A stretch of DNA of 64,000 bases from Clostridium_B lapidicellarium (GCF_041224415.1 NZ_JBGFFE010000006.1:1-64000); one strand, 5' to 3'. Counted from the stretch's first letter, positions 1 through 8,705 are shown. Program-made: numbers and translations. Notes: generated by a model not told the origin, from the letters alone.

Positions 1-54
1 TCTTGCATCACGATACCCCAGGCAAAGTTGCACTATAAAACTATATCTGTTCAC

Positions 55-1431
55 TTAAAGTTCACTCACTATTTTTTTAAAGTTTCTACCTCTGACTTCG
101 AAGTTTGGAAACATATCAAAGCTAGCACAAGCCGGAGAAAGAGTAATAATATCTCCTTTGTCCGCCAATTGTCTTGCCCTTTCAACCGCCTCGCGTAAAG
201 AATCAACCATTGTTATTGGTACCTCTACTCCTTTTTCATCTTTCAACTTGTCAAAAGCCCCTTTTATTTTATACTTTGTGTCTCCCATAAGTATCAAAGC
301 TTTTATCTTCTTATACCCTTCTTCCGCCAAAACATCAAATGGTATCTTTTTATCATATCCACCTGCTATCAATATGACAGGTTTTTCAAAGGCCCTGAGT
401 CCAGCTAACGTTCTTGTAGGGCTTGAAGCAATGGAATCATTGTAATATTTTACTCCGTCTACAGTTTTGACAAATTCACATCTATGTTCCACACCCTGAA
501 AATCAAGAGCTACTTTTCTCATATCTTCAACATCTACGTAGTCTTCCACTGCACAAAAAGCCGCTAAAAAATTTTCGACATTATGCATGCCCCTGATTCT
601 AACTTCCCCTATTTTGCATACCTCATCATCATCTATATATAAATTATTATTCTTCAAATATCCACCTTTATTCAAAATCCTTTTGCTGCTAAACTGCCTA
701 ACACTCCCTGGAGCTTCTGATACCATGGAATTCACTATATCATTCTCCCTATTTAATACGAGCAAGGAATTTTTATCCTGGTACCTAAATATATTTTTCT
801 TTGCATTTATATACTCCTTCATATCCTTATGAATGTCCAGATGATTTGGGCTAATATTTGTGATAACTGCAATTTCAGGTGATACATCCATGGTCATCAA
901 CTGAAAACTTGAAAGTTCCAACACAACTTTATCCTCATTTTTCATTTTATCTATTTGTGGAAACAGAGGGGTACCTATATTGCCTCCAACCCATGTTTTA
1001 TATCCATGATTTCTTAAAATATTATAGATAATAGTTGTAGTTGTAGTCTTGCCGTCGCTCCCGGTTACACCATACACCTCGGCAGGACAGTATTTAATAA
1101 ATTCCTCCATCTCAGAGGTTATATATGCACCCTCCTGTTTAGCTTTTGCAAGATACGGATTATCTATTCTCATAGAAGGAGTTTTGAATATTACTTGAAA
1201 ATCATTTAAATTATGAAGGTAATCTTCACCCAATACAAGTTTTACATTCTTTTTCCTGAATTCTTCTGCTATCTCCCCTAATTGACTTTCATTTTTCTTA
1301 TCAAAAGCAGTGACTTTAGCACCCAAACTCAATAAAAAATCAATCAAAGGTCTGTTGCTCACACCTATACCTACTACAGCTGTCTTTTTATCCTTTATAA
1401 ATCTTCTAAACTCTTCAAAGTTCTTTTTCAT
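55..1431 (-). CDS. murD: UDP-N-acetylmuramoylalanine--D-glutamate ligase
   Basis: Cytoplasmic Mur ligase that adds D-glutamate to UDP-MurNAc-L-Ala in peptidoglycan precursor synthesis. The 458-residue length is normal for MurD. An N-terminal Rossmann-like part (GIGVSNRP, about residues 21-28) is followed by the ATP-binding loop GVTGSDGKTTTT (121-132), the central ligase domain (SSFQL, NISPNHLD) and a C-terminal domain containing HRCEFV and YNDSIASSP. The P-loop reads GSDGK where many homologues have GTNGK. It starts with ATG behind a GGAGGT SD. It is monocistronic here, separated from glyS by a 466-bp gap, whereas other Mur genes (murC, murA, murI) lie elsewhere in the window. Confidence 0.97.
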   Translation of the reverse strand: MKKNFEEFRRFIKDKKTAVVGIGVSNRPLIDFLLSLGAKVTAFDKKNESQLGEIAEEFRKKNVKLVLGEDYLHNLNDFQVIFKTPSMRIDNPYLAKAKQEGAYITSEMEEFIKYCPAEVYGVTGSDGKTTTTTIIYNILRNHGYKTWVGGNIGTPLFPQIDKMKNEDKVVLELSSFQLMTMDVSPEIAVITNISPNHLDIHKDMKEYINAKKNIFRYQDKNSLLVLNRENDIVNSMVSEAPGSVRQFSSKRILNKGGYLKNNNLYIDDDEVCKIGEVRIRGMHNVENFLAAFCAVEDYVDVEDMRKVALDFQGVEHRCEFVKTVDGVKYYNDSIASSPTRTLAGLRAFEKPVILIAGGYDKKIPFDVLAEEGYKKIKALILMGDTKYKIKGAFDKLKDEKGVEVPITMVDSLREAVERARQLADKGDIITLSPACASFDMFPNFEVRGRNFKKIVSEL

Positions 1432-1658
1432 AAAATTACCTCCACATCAAGACTGTTACAACAATTTAATTTATATTTTGATTATATAATAACATAACAT
1501 ATTATAAAATAATATACCTTAATTTAAACAAGCCTAGAACAGTGTCATAGATTATAAAATGGCTATCATATCAGCAGTATCAACTGCTTAGAAGAAATTT
1601 GTCGATTATAGTCTAAATTGTGAGAAAATATTTAATTTAACAACTTTATTGTTGACTA

Positions 1659-1688
1659 TTGAAAATTATCATATCACTATGTTATACT
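1659..1688 (+). promoter_or_regulatory. Candidate sigma-A promoter with extended -10 for a small RNA
   Basis: TTGAAA (1659-1664) and TATACT (1683-1688) are separated by 18 bp, and a TG dinucleotide at 1680-1681 forms an extended -10 element. No plus-strand protein gene follows; a Rho-independent terminator sits about 85-120 bp downstream. Read by eye; not tested. Confidence 0.5.
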
Positions 1689-1694
1689 ATGATT

Positions 1695-1807
1695 GTGCCG
1701 TAAGGAAACATTAATATAATTCCCCAAGTTTTAATTAAACATATAACATATCCCCATGATTAAACCCTAATTTGCCGAATAACTTTTGTTATTCGGTAAA
1801 TTTTTTA
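1695..1807 (+). ncRNA. Candidate trans-acting small RNA with C-rich motifs
   Basis: This is the roughly 113-nt interval between a plausible promoter (1659-1688) and a strong plus-strand terminator (1771-1807) in a gap without genes, on the strand opposite to both neighbours. It carries two TCCCC motifs (1721-1725 and 1751-1755) and a CCC (1765-1767), with a short GTTT/AAAC hairpin between the two TCCCC sites. Unpaired UCCC(C) motifs that bind ribosome-binding sites are known in Gram-positive sRNAs such as RsaE/RoxS. No open reading frame of useful length is present. Start, end and function are inferred; homology to RsaE/RoxS is not claimed. Confidence 0.5.
1771..1807 (+). terminator. Rho-independent terminator (plus strand)
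   Basis: The 13-bp arms TTTGCCGAATAAC and GTTATTCGGTAAA flank a TTTT loop, with a single G-T wobble, and are followed by TTTTTT on the plus strand only. The U-tract orientation implies a plus-strand transcript, although both adjacent genes are on the minus strand. Confidence 0.8.
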
Positions 1808-1815
1808 TTCAAATT

Positions 1816-1887
1816 TATCCACGGCTACCTGCCCCAATACTGCCGGCTTCTACAAGTGGCAGATAAGGGCAGCTGCGCCCCTGGATA
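1816..1887. repeat. G+C-rich three-tier nested inverted repeat
   Basis: Three nested stems share one centre: TATCCA/TGGATA (1816-1821, 1882-1887), CTGCCC/GGGCAG (1829-1834, 1867-1872) and CTGCC/GGCAG (1840-1844, 1858-1862). Base composition is roughly 60% G+C in an otherwise very A+T-rich gap. It lies about 10 bp past the glyS stop, so it could be part of the 3' end of the glyS mRNA, but no U-tract follows on the minus strand. No second copy was noticed in the window. Function unknown. Confidence 0.6.
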
Positions 1888-1897
1888 CGGTATACAA

Positions 1898-3289
1898 TCA
1901 AAATTTTATTTTTTCCTCAATAAATCCCTTTAGCTCTTCTATCTTGACTCTAATTTGTTTCATTGTATCTCTATCTCTTATAGTAACCGTATTATCCTTT
2001 ATAGTGTCAAAATCTATGGTTATACAATAGGGAGTCCCAATTTCATCTTCTCTTCTATATCTTTTACCTATACTTCCTGTTTCATCATAATCCACATTAA
2101 AATCTTTCTTTAGCATATTATAAACTTCAAGAGATTTTTCTGATAACTTTTTGCTGAGACAAAGTACTGCTGCTTTATATGGTGCTATTGCAGGGTGAAA
2201 ATGTAATACTGTTCTTACATCTCCCCCTTCCAGCTCTTCTTCATCATAGGCATCAGTTAAAAAAGCAAGTACTGCCCTGTCTGCCCCTACGGAAGGTTCT
2301 ATACAGTAAGGCACATATCTTTCTTTAGTTATAGGATCCATATAAGTCATGTCTTTTCCCGAATGATTCTGATGCTGTGTCAGATCATAGTCCGTTCTAT
2401 CCGCTATTCCCCAAAGTTCTCCCCATCCAAAAGGAAATAAATATTCAATATCTGAAGTAGCACTGCTGTAATGGGAAAGCTCTTCCTTACCATGGTCTCT
2501 AAATCTTATATTTTCCTCTTTTATACCAAGATTCAGTAAAAATTTCCAGCAATAATCCTTCCAATAACGGTGCCATTTTAAATCACTTCCAGGTTTACAG
2601 AAAAATTCAAGTTCCATCTGTTCAAATTCTCTAGTTCTAAAAATAAAATTACCCGGAGTTATTTCATTCCTAAAAGCTTTGCCTATCTGGGCTATACCAA
2701 AGGGAATTTTTTTTCTGGATGTTCTCTGAACATTTCTGAAATTTACGAATATGCCCTGGGCCGTCTCGGGTCTCAAATATATTTCCGATTTTGAGCCTTC
2801 CGTAACTCCCTGAAATGTTTTAAACATAAGATTAAATTGCCTTATATCAGTAAAATTCTTTTTCCCGCAATTAGGACAAACCACATCATTGTCTTCTATA
2901 TATTTTTCCAGTTTTTCATTGCTCCATCCATCTGCACTGGCTTTTTCTACTCCCTTTGAAGTCATATCCTGTTCTACCAATTTATCTGCTCTAAATCTAG
3001 ATTTACATTCTTTACAATCCATAAGAGGATCAGTAAAATTTCCCACATGTCCTGAAGCTACCCAAACTTCACTGTTCATAAGTATTGCACAATCTAAACC
3101 CACATTGTGTTCATCCTCATAGACAAATTTTTCCCACCATGCCTTTTTCACATTATTTTTGAGCTCAACTCCAATAGGGCCGTAATCCCAAGTATTTGCA
3201 AGTCCTCCATATATATCTGATCCAGGATAAACAAATCCTCTATTCTTAGCCAAAGCCACTATTTTATCCATAGTCTTTTCAAAAGCCAT
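1898..3289 (-). CDS. glyS: Glycyl-tRNA synthetase, homodimeric class II type
   Basis: Charges tRNA-Gly with glycine in the cytoplasm. Class II features are visible: the N-terminal YGGLANTWDYGP segment, a zinc-type knuckle (CKEC ... CPNCGKKNF), motif 2 around YLRPETAQG and motif 3 around SVGADRAVLAF, then a C-terminal anticodon-binding domain. This is the single-chain GlyQS/archaeal-eukaryotic-like form rather than the alpha2beta2 form. I chose the ATG at 3289 because AAAGGAGA lies 8 nt upstream of it; an upstream TTG at 3310 would place that SD inside the gene. A glycine T-box leader precedes it. The product is 463 residues, normal for the family. Confidence 0.97.
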   Translation of the reverse strand: MAFEKTMDKIVALAKNRGFVYPGSDIYGGLANTWDYGPIGVELKNNVKKAWWEKFVYEDEHNVGLDCAILMNSEVWVASGHVGNFTDPLMDCKECKSRFRADKLVEQDMTSKGVEKASADGWSNEKLEKYIEDNDVVCPNCGKKNFTDIRQFNLMFKTFQGVTEGSKSEIYLRPETAQGIFVNFRNVQRTSRKKIPFGIAQIGKAFRNEITPGNFIFRTREFEQMELEFFCKPGSDLKWHRYWKDYCWKFLLNLGIKEENIRFRDHGKEELSHYSSATSDIEYLFPFGWGELWGIADRTDYDLTQHQNHSGKDMTYMDPITKERYVPYCIEPSVGADRAVLAFLTDAYDEEELEGGDVRTVLHFHPAIAPYKAAVLCLSKKLSEKSLEVYNMLKKDFNVDYDETGSIGKRYRREDEIGTPYCITIDFDTIKDNTVTIRDRDTMKQIRVKIEELKGFIEEKIKF

Positions 3290-3343
3290 ACTACAATTTC
3301 TCCTTTCCAAATTAAATTATTGTAATACAAATATATTTTAAGG

Positions 3344-3530
3344 TATAAAAAAAGAGCTCTTTACAAAGGGACGAATTAATTCCGCGGTTCCACCCTATTT
3401 AGCACAAGCTCATCTTTCACATCTCCAGCTCAAAAGCTCCCATGGTAAAAATTTCGTTGTTTGCACCTGCCACAACTTCTCTTTAGAAATTCACAATACC
3501 ATTTTTCTTCATCATAGCTATCCTATTAAA
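3344..3530 (-). promoter_or_regulatory. T-box leader of glyS
   Basis: The minus strand carries the canonical T-box sequence AGGGTGGAACCGCGG (within 3373-3396), followed by the complementary TCCCT and a U-rich terminator arm (AGAGCTC then a T run, about 3346-3358). Further 5' lie a GATGAAG start-of-stem-I element (about 3508-3515) and a GGTA...ACC stem. The likely specifier is in ATGGGAGC (GGA or GGG, glycine). Uncharged tRNA-Gly should stabilise the antiterminator and allow glyS transcription. The 5' boundary is approximate. Confidence 0.92.
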
Positions 3531-3601
3531 TTTTAAGTTACCCACATCTGCATATACATAGTAGGATTTATAAACACCAATCTGGTTAAAATTAAACAAA
3601 A

Positions 3602-3676
3602 TGGCTCCGTGGAGAGGGCTCGAACCTCCAACCCTTCGGTTAACAGCCGAATGCTCAACCATTGAGCTACCACGGA
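3602..3676 (-). tRNA. tRNA-Asn (GUU)
   Basis: A full cloverleaf is seen on the minus strand: acceptor TCCGTGG/CCACGGA, discriminator G, anticodon loop with GTT, T-arm GGTTCGAGCC and an encoded CCA. It lies between lysS and the glyS T-box in the same direction. Confidence 0.97.
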
Positions 3677-3764
3677 ACAATTTACATATATCATTATATC
3701 ATGTAATTTCAAAAATGCAATAGGAGGATTTTCAGCTAATCCTCCTAAAATATAAATCTATTTA

Positions 3765-5273
3765 TCACTGCTGATTTGGCTTCATAGTCGGGAAAAGTAT
3801 CACATCTCTTATAGAATAGGAATCTGTCAGAATCATTATAAGTCTATCTATTCCCACTCCCAGTCCTCCAGTTGGAGGCATTCCTATTTCAAGTGCATTT
3901 ATAAAATCCTCGTCCATCATATATGCTTCATCATCGCCCAATTCTCTTTCCTTTAATTGCTGCAAAAATCTCTCTTTCTGCACTATAGGATCATTCAGTT
4001 CTGAATAAGCGTTGCAGATCTCCCTTCCAAATACAAAGCCCTCAAACCTTTCAGTAAATTTATCATTTCCCCTCTTTTTTTTAGTCAAAGGAGATATTTC
4101 CACTGGATAATCCATGACAAAGGTAGGTTGAATAAATTTTTCCTCACAAAATTCTTCAAACAGGGCATTCAATATGTCTCCCTTTGTACAATTTTTTAAT
4201 TCTTTTTTTAACTTAATATCCTTATCGCTGGCAATTTTCCTAGCTTCATCATCATCTTTTATTTCACTAAAATCTATTTTTGCAAACTTTTTAACTGCAT
4301 CTACCATAGTAATTCTATTCCAAGGCGGCTTAAAATCTATTTCAGTACCCTGATACATAACCTTGGTACTTCCCAGTACCTTTTCACAAATATAAGCTAC
4401 CATATTTTCAGTCAGCGACATCATATCATTGTAGTCCACAAAAGCCTCATATAATTCCATAGATGTATATTCCGGATTATGCCTTATATCCATGCCTTCG
4501 TTTCTAAAACATTTCCCTATTTCATATACTTTTTCAAACCCTCCAACTATCAATCTCTTTAAATATAGTTCAGTTGCAATTCTCAAATACATATCTATAT
4601 CCAATGTATTGTGATGAGTTATAAAAGGCTTTGCAGCCGCTCCTCCAGCTATAGATGAAAGTATAGGGGTCTCAACTTCTATAAAATTTCTGTCATCCAA
4701 GAATTGCCTCATGGCCTTTATTATAGCTGTTCTCTTCAGGAAAGTGTCCCTAACTCCCTGATTTATTATCAAATCCACATATCTCTCTCTATATTTCAGA
4801 TCCGGATCTTTCAGTCCATGCCATTTTTCTGGAAGAGGCTTAAGAGATTTAGATATAAGTTGAAAATTTATAATACGAATTGTTATTTCCTCAGTTCTGG
4901 TTTTAAATACCCTGCCTGTTATAGATAAGATATCTCCTATATCATAAGATTTATATTCTTTAAGTTTATCTTCTCCTACATCATCTATTTTTATATATAA
5001 CTGAATTTTTCCATATCTGTCATATAAATCTGAAAACCCAGCTTTGCCGTGAACTCTCTTTGACATCAGCCTTCCCGCCACAGTTACACTTTTTCCTTCC
5101 AGAGTTTCATAGTTATCCCTTACATCTTTTGAAGTATGAGTCCTTTCCACTTTATAAACTTCAAAGGGATCCTTCCCCTGTTTTCTTAAGGATTCTAATT
5201 TTTCCAGCCTTTCCTTCATCAATTTGTTGGCATTTTTTTCCATATTATGTATATCTTTTTCCTCATTTGTCAT
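3765..5273 (-). CDS. lysS: Lysyl-tRNA synthetase, class II
   Basis: Charges tRNA-Lys. An N-terminal OB-fold anticodon-binding domain (VTVAGRLMSKRVHGKAGFSDL, about residues 63-83) is followed by the class II catalytic core, with motif 2 in FRNEGMDIRHNPEYTSME and motif 3 in PPTGGLGVGIDRLIMILT near the C terminus. The 502-residue length is normal. ATG start with GGAGGG SD, 16 bp after the greA stop, so greA and lysS form an operon under the consensus promoter at 5850-5878. No T-box precedes it, unlike glyS and asnS. Confidence 0.97.
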   Translation of the reverse strand: MTNEEKDIHNMEKNANKLMKERLEKLESLRKQGKDPFEVYKVERTHTSKDVRDNYETLEGKSVTVAGRLMSKRVHGKAGFSDLYDRYGKIQLYIKIDDVGEDKLKEYKSYDIGDILSITGRVFKTRTEEITIRIINFQLISKSLKPLPEKWHGLKDPDLKYRERYVDLIINQGVRDTFLKRTAIIKAMRQFLDDRNFIEVETPILSSIAGGAAAKPFITHHNTLDIDMYLRIATELYLKRLIVGGFEKVYEIGKCFRNEGMDIRHNPEYTSMELYEAFVDYNDMMSLTENMVAYICEKVLGSTKVMYQGTEIDFKPPWNRITMVDAVKKFAKIDFSEIKDDDEARKIASDKDIKLKKELKNCTKGDILNALFEEFCEEKFIQPTFVMDYPVEISPLTKKKRGNDKFTERFEGFVFGREICNAYSELNDPIVQKERFLQQLKERELGDDEAYMMDEDFINALEIGMPPTGGLGVGIDRLIMILTDSYSIRDVILFPTMKPNQQ

Positions 5274-5289
5274 GAATAATACCCTCCAA

Positions 5290-5769
5290 TTATCTTCTCA
5301 CGCTCAGTATTTTATATTTACTGATACCATCCGGTATTTGTATTTCAAGTATATCGCCTACTTTTTTACCAACTAATCCTTTACCTACGGGTGATTCATT
5401 CGATATTTTATTATTAGCAGGATCGGCTTCGGCAGATCCTACAATCAAATATTCAACTTCTTCATCAAATTCATAATCTTTTACCCTTACAATAGAACCT
5501 ATACTGACTACATCCGGTGGTACTTCATCCTCATCTATTATAGTAGCATTTTTTAGCATATTTTCAAGTTGAACTATTCTTCCCTCTACAAATGCTTGTT
5601 CATTTTTAGCACTATCATATTCTGAATTTTCACTCAAATCCCCAAATGAAAGAGCTGTTTTAATTTTCTCAGTGATCTCCCTTCTCTTAACCGTCTTTAA
5701 ATTCTCTAGTTCCTGCTCAAGTTTAATCACTCCCTCATAGGTCATTACATATTTTTTTGGCATGCTCAT
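5290..5769 (-). CDS. greA: Transcription elongation factor GreA
   Basis: Rescues backtracked RNA polymerase by stimulating transcript cleavage through the secondary channel. At 159 residues it has the usual layout: an N-terminal antiparallel coiled coil (about 10-78, including FGDLSENSEYDSAKNEQ with the acidic tip) and a C-terminal FKBP-like domain ending SPVGKGLVGKKVGDILEIQ. ATG start behind AGGGGAG. First gene of a greA-lysS operon. Confidence 0.97.
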   Translation of the reverse strand: MSMPKKYVMTYEGVIKLEQELENLKTVKRREITEKIKTALSFGDLSENSEYDSAKNEQAFVEGRIVQLENMLKNATIIDEDEVPPDVVSIGSIVRVKDYEFDEEVEYLIVGSAEADPANNKISNESPVGKGLVGKKVGDILEIQIPDGISKYKILSVRR

Positions 5770-5849
5770 TCCGTTCTCCCCTTTAATAATTTATATAAAA
5801 TTCTAACATATCCCAAATATTATTATCCATCCCAATTATCATTTAGGTA

Positions 5850-5878
5850 ATTATAAAACAGCAGTATTGTCTTGTCAA
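5850..5878 (-). promoter_or_regulatory. Consensus sigma-A promoter of greA-lysS
   Basis: On the minus strand TTGACA (5873-5878) and TATAAT (5850-5855) are spaced by exactly 17 bp, a perfect consensus match. It lies about 80 bp upstream of the greA start. Confidence 0.85.
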
Positions 5879-5898
5879 TAAATAAATTATACCTGTCT

Positions 5899-6723
5899 TT
5901 ACAAAGTCAACTCATCTCTATCAAACTTTATTTTATTTAAAAATATGCCATTGGAACACAGTGCCTTCTCCACATTTTTTTCACCCAGTTGACAGAGTAT
6001 AGACCCTAGGAGTTCAAAGGGCATATTATCATATTCAAAATCCCAGGGTATCTTATATTCAATATCATTAACCATAATATCACTTTTAAGGCAGGGTCTA
6101 TAACTGTTGTCTAAGTACCATATATATGCTTTATTTCCTACATTGATTTTCTCAGAAGTTATAATAAAATCCGCATTTCCAAAAGAAAAATCTAAATCTG
6201 AAGTAACTATGGGCGTTACTCCATAATTTGCTGTAATGTACTGTCTTATTTTATTTATTTTTACAATATTTTTAGAAAGTAGAACTATGAATTTAGCCTC
6301 TTTAGCTAAAAAACATATAGTGTCAAACAAAATAGGTTCTGAAGCATCATAAACAACCATACAGCTGTGCCTTATACTTTTCTTTCTATTTCTAAGTATT
6401 ATCTTTGAACTCATCACAATACTAAAAGCCATCAATTCTCTTTGAAATCTATTGTAAAGATTATAATCCAAATATCTATAAATTTTAGGCGCCAGCTGTA
6501 TATCTTCTATTTTAGATATTTTCTGAGCTCTCAAAATATTATTTCTATAAGAATCGGCATTGATATTAAGTGGAAATTTTACAACTTCAATTTTAATTCC
6601 AAGCTCTTTTATGAAAAGTTTTTTCTTAATTCTTATTTTGAATCTATCTTTTATTTTTCCCAAAAAGCTATTGTCATTATAAAACATCATTTTATCAGAT
6701 TTGGCATATAAAATGGATTTCAA
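5899..6723 (-). CDS. Uncharacterised protein, conserved-looking, between dusB and greA
   Basis: I do not recognise this 274-residue protein. The middle (about residues 118-190) alternates hydrophobic strands and helices (SCMVVYDAS, KFIVLLSKN, TPIVTSD, ADFIITSE) in a manner that resembles a Rossmann-like fold, but there is no clear glycine-rich loop. The N-terminal quarter is rich in Lys/Arg. There is no signal peptide or membrane segment. It begins with TTG behind GGCGGTAAG, about 60 bp after dusB and in the same direction, so it may be the last gene of a coaX-dusB operon. Base composition is like its neighbours. Function unknown. Confidence 0.75.
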   Translation of the reverse strand: MKSILYAKSDKMMFYNDNSFLGKIKDRFKIRIKKKLFIKELGIKIEVVKFPLNINADSYRNNILRAQKISKIEDIQLAPKIYRYLDYNLYNRFQRELMAFSIVMSSKIILRNRKKSIRHSCMVVYDASEPILFDTICFLAKEAKFIVLLSKNIVKINKIRQYITANYGVTPIVTSDLDFSFGNADFIITSEKINVGNKAYIWYLDNSYRPCLKSDIMVNDIEYKIPWDFEYDNMPFELLGSILCQLGEKNVEKALCSNGIFLNKIKFDRDELTL

Positions 6724-6783
6724 ACTTACCGCCTTTTTCTGAATTACTTATGATAATATTCTATTCTGCTGCCAAATCAAAAA

Positions 6784-7746
6784 TTACAGCAGGCATTTAT
6801 ATTCATCCAAAATTTCAAATACTCTTTCACTACATTTTTCATAATTTATTTTATCTTTTATTTCCTTGCTGTTTTTCAACCCTTTTATATACCAAGCTAC
6901 ATGCTTCCTCATTTCCTTCACTGCTCTCTCTTCACCATTGAAATGGATTGATTTTTTATAGTGTCTTATACACATATTCACTTTATCTACAGGTGTAGGA
7001 TATTCTACAGGACAGTTATTCTCATACTGAAATATCTGTTTAAATATCCACGGGTTTCCCATAGATCCTCTTCCGATCATTATCCCATCGCACTGCGTTT
7101 TGCTAAAAATTTCAACTGCATCTTCCACTGTAAATATATCCCCGTTACCTATAACTGGAATCTTAACTGCCTTCTTTACCCTTTCTATTATGTCCCAATT
7201 AGCCTTTCCGCTATACATCTGAACACTAGTTCTGCCATGGACAGTTATTCCGTCTGCTCCAGACTGTTCCATAAGTTTTGCAAAATCTACCGCGTTTACA
7301 TTATTACTGTCAAATCCGATTCTCATTTTCACGGTAACAGGTTTTAAGGAAGCTTTTTTCACTTCCCTTACTATTTGTGACGCAAGTACTGGGTTTTTCA
7401 TGAGGGCAGATCCGTCTCCATTTTTTACAATCTTAGGAGCCGGGCATCCCATATTTATATCAACAAGGAGAACTTTTTTATTGTTGTTAAAAAAATCACA
7501 TGCTTTAGCCATTATAAGAGGATCACTGCCAAATATCTGAACTCCTACAGCCTTCTCTCTTGGAGAAGTCAAAAGCATATCCTGAGTTTTTTTACTTCCG
7601 TAGAACAAGGCTTTGGCACTTATCATTTCTGTATAGGCAAATCCACACTTCATCTCACTGCACAACTCTCTGAATGCCCTATCCGTAACGCCTGCCATTG
7701 GAGCCAAAAATACATTATTTCTAAATTCCAATCCTCCTATTTTCAT
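6784..7746 (-). CDS. dusB: tRNA-dihydrouridine synthase B
   Basis: FMN-dependent reductase that makes dihydrouridine in tRNA. TIM-barrel features: APMAGVTD (15-22), INMGCPAPK with the catalytic Cys at 101, KMRIGF, VHGRT and IPVIGNGD phosphate-binding segments, then a C-terminal helical tRNA-binding domain. 320 residues, normal. Its ATG overlaps the coaX stop codon by one base, indicating translational coupling. The dusB-greA-lysS order is typical of clostridia. Confidence 0.95.
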   Translation of the reverse strand: MKIGGLEFRNNVFLAPMAGVTDRAFRELCSEMKCGFAYTEMISAKALFYGSKKTQDMLLTSPREKAVGVQIFGSDPLIMAKACDFFNNNKKVLLVDINMGCPAPKIVKNGDGSALMKNPVLASQIVREVKKASLKPVTVKMRIGFDSNNVNAVDFAKLMEQSGADGITVHGRTSVQMYSGKANWDIIERVKKAVKIPVIGNGDIFTVEDAVEIFSKTQCDGIMIGRGSMGNPWIFKQIFQYENNCPVEYPTPVDKVNMCIRHYKKSIHFNGEERAVKEMRKHVAWYIKGLKNSKEIKDKINYEKCSERVFEILDEYKCLL

Positions 7747-8534
7747 CAGGACACCGGCTTCTTATTCTTATCATAAATTACTCTAAGACCTGTCAATGTA
7801 AGTATGGAATCAATTATATCTATAGATCCAGAACCTTCCTTTATAAGTTTGGCAAGACCACCAGTAGCTATTACAAATGGCTCTTCTTCCCCTAAATCCA
7901 TCATTTCTTTTTTCATTCTTTTTACTATGTAATCCACTTGACCAATATATCCATAGACCAAACCTGCCTGTATACTGGATACAGTGTTTTTACATATAAC
8001 TCCAGGCGGTTTTACAATTTCCACTCTTGGAAGTTTAGCTGCCTTTTCGAATAAAGCATCAGAAGATATTTTTATACCTGGACATATAGTTCCTCCCAGG
8101 TAATCCCCTCTAGCTGTAACCGCACAAAATGTCGTAGCTGTTCCAAAATCTATGATAATTACAGATCTTTTGTATATCTCATGAGCAGCAACTGCATTTA
8201 CTATTCTATCTGCCCCCACTTCTCTTGGATTATCATATCTTATATTTATTCCAGTTTTTACTCCCGGACCAACTATAATAGGAATAACTTGAAAATATTT
8301 TATTACCATATGTTCTAATGAATACATTATATTGGGAACTACAGAAGATATAATAGAGCCTTTTATATCAGAAGGATTCAATTTGCTTTGTAAGAATAAC
8401 TCCATTACCTGAATTCCATATTCATCAGCCGTCCTTTTATCATCTGTGGATAATCTCCATACTGAAATGAGATCGTCGGCATCATATATTCCCAATACAA
8501 TATTAGTGTTACCCACATCCAAAACTAAAATCAC
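7746..8534 (-). CDS. coaX: Type III pantothenate kinase
   Basis: Phosphorylates pantothenate in the first step of CoA synthesis. It belongs to the ASKHA fold: DVGNTN at residues 6-11, GADR at 107-110 and DFGTATT at 129-135 are the signature motifs. The 262-residue length is normal. Type III enzymes are not feedback-inhibited by CoA (family knowledge). Upstream gene of dusB with a 1-bp overlap. Confidence 0.96.
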   Translation of the reverse strand: MILVLDVGNTNIVLGIYDADDLISVWRLSTDDKRTADEYGIQVMELFLQSKLNPSDIKGSIISSVVPNIMYSLEHMVIKYFQVIPIIVGPGVKTGINIRYDNPREVGADRIVNAVAAHEIYKRSVIIIDFGTATTFCAVTARGDYLGGTICPGIKISSDALFEKAAKLPRVEIVKPPGVICKNTVSSIQAGLVYGYIGQVDYIVKRMKKEMMDLGEEEPFVIATGGLAKLIKEGSGSIDIIDSILTLTGLRVIYDKNKKPVS

Positions 8535-8590
8535 TCGAAAACACCATCTTTCTAAATAAAATTAGTAGATCATTTTATTCATAATATACA

Positions 8591-8627
8591 TAATTCTAGA
8601 GCAGCTTTAAAAACTGCTCTAGAATTA
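8591..8627. terminator. 14-bp perfect hairpin downstream of the thioesterase gene
   Basis: TAATTCTAGAGCAG (8591-8604) and CTGCTCTAGAATTA (8614-8627) are perfect complements around a 9-nt loop. It sits between the thioesterase gene and coaX; no strong U-tract follows on the minus strand, so terminator activity is a moderate inference. Confidence 0.55.
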
Positions 8628-8705
8628 CATCAATGCTTACCTAAAATTATAACTTAATTGTATCAATAAAATCATATTTGTCAAGATCAAACAGCATAAG
8701 GCATT

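Noticed and set aside
1695..1807. 6S RNA as an identity for the candidate sRNA
   Set aside because: It is too short and lacks the long open-promoter-like hairpin with a central bubble.
3483..3680. 65-codon ORF on the minus strand spanning tRNA-Asn and the start of the T-box leader
   Set aside because: It runs through the tRNA cloverleaf and stem I of the leader; the coding appearance is incidental.
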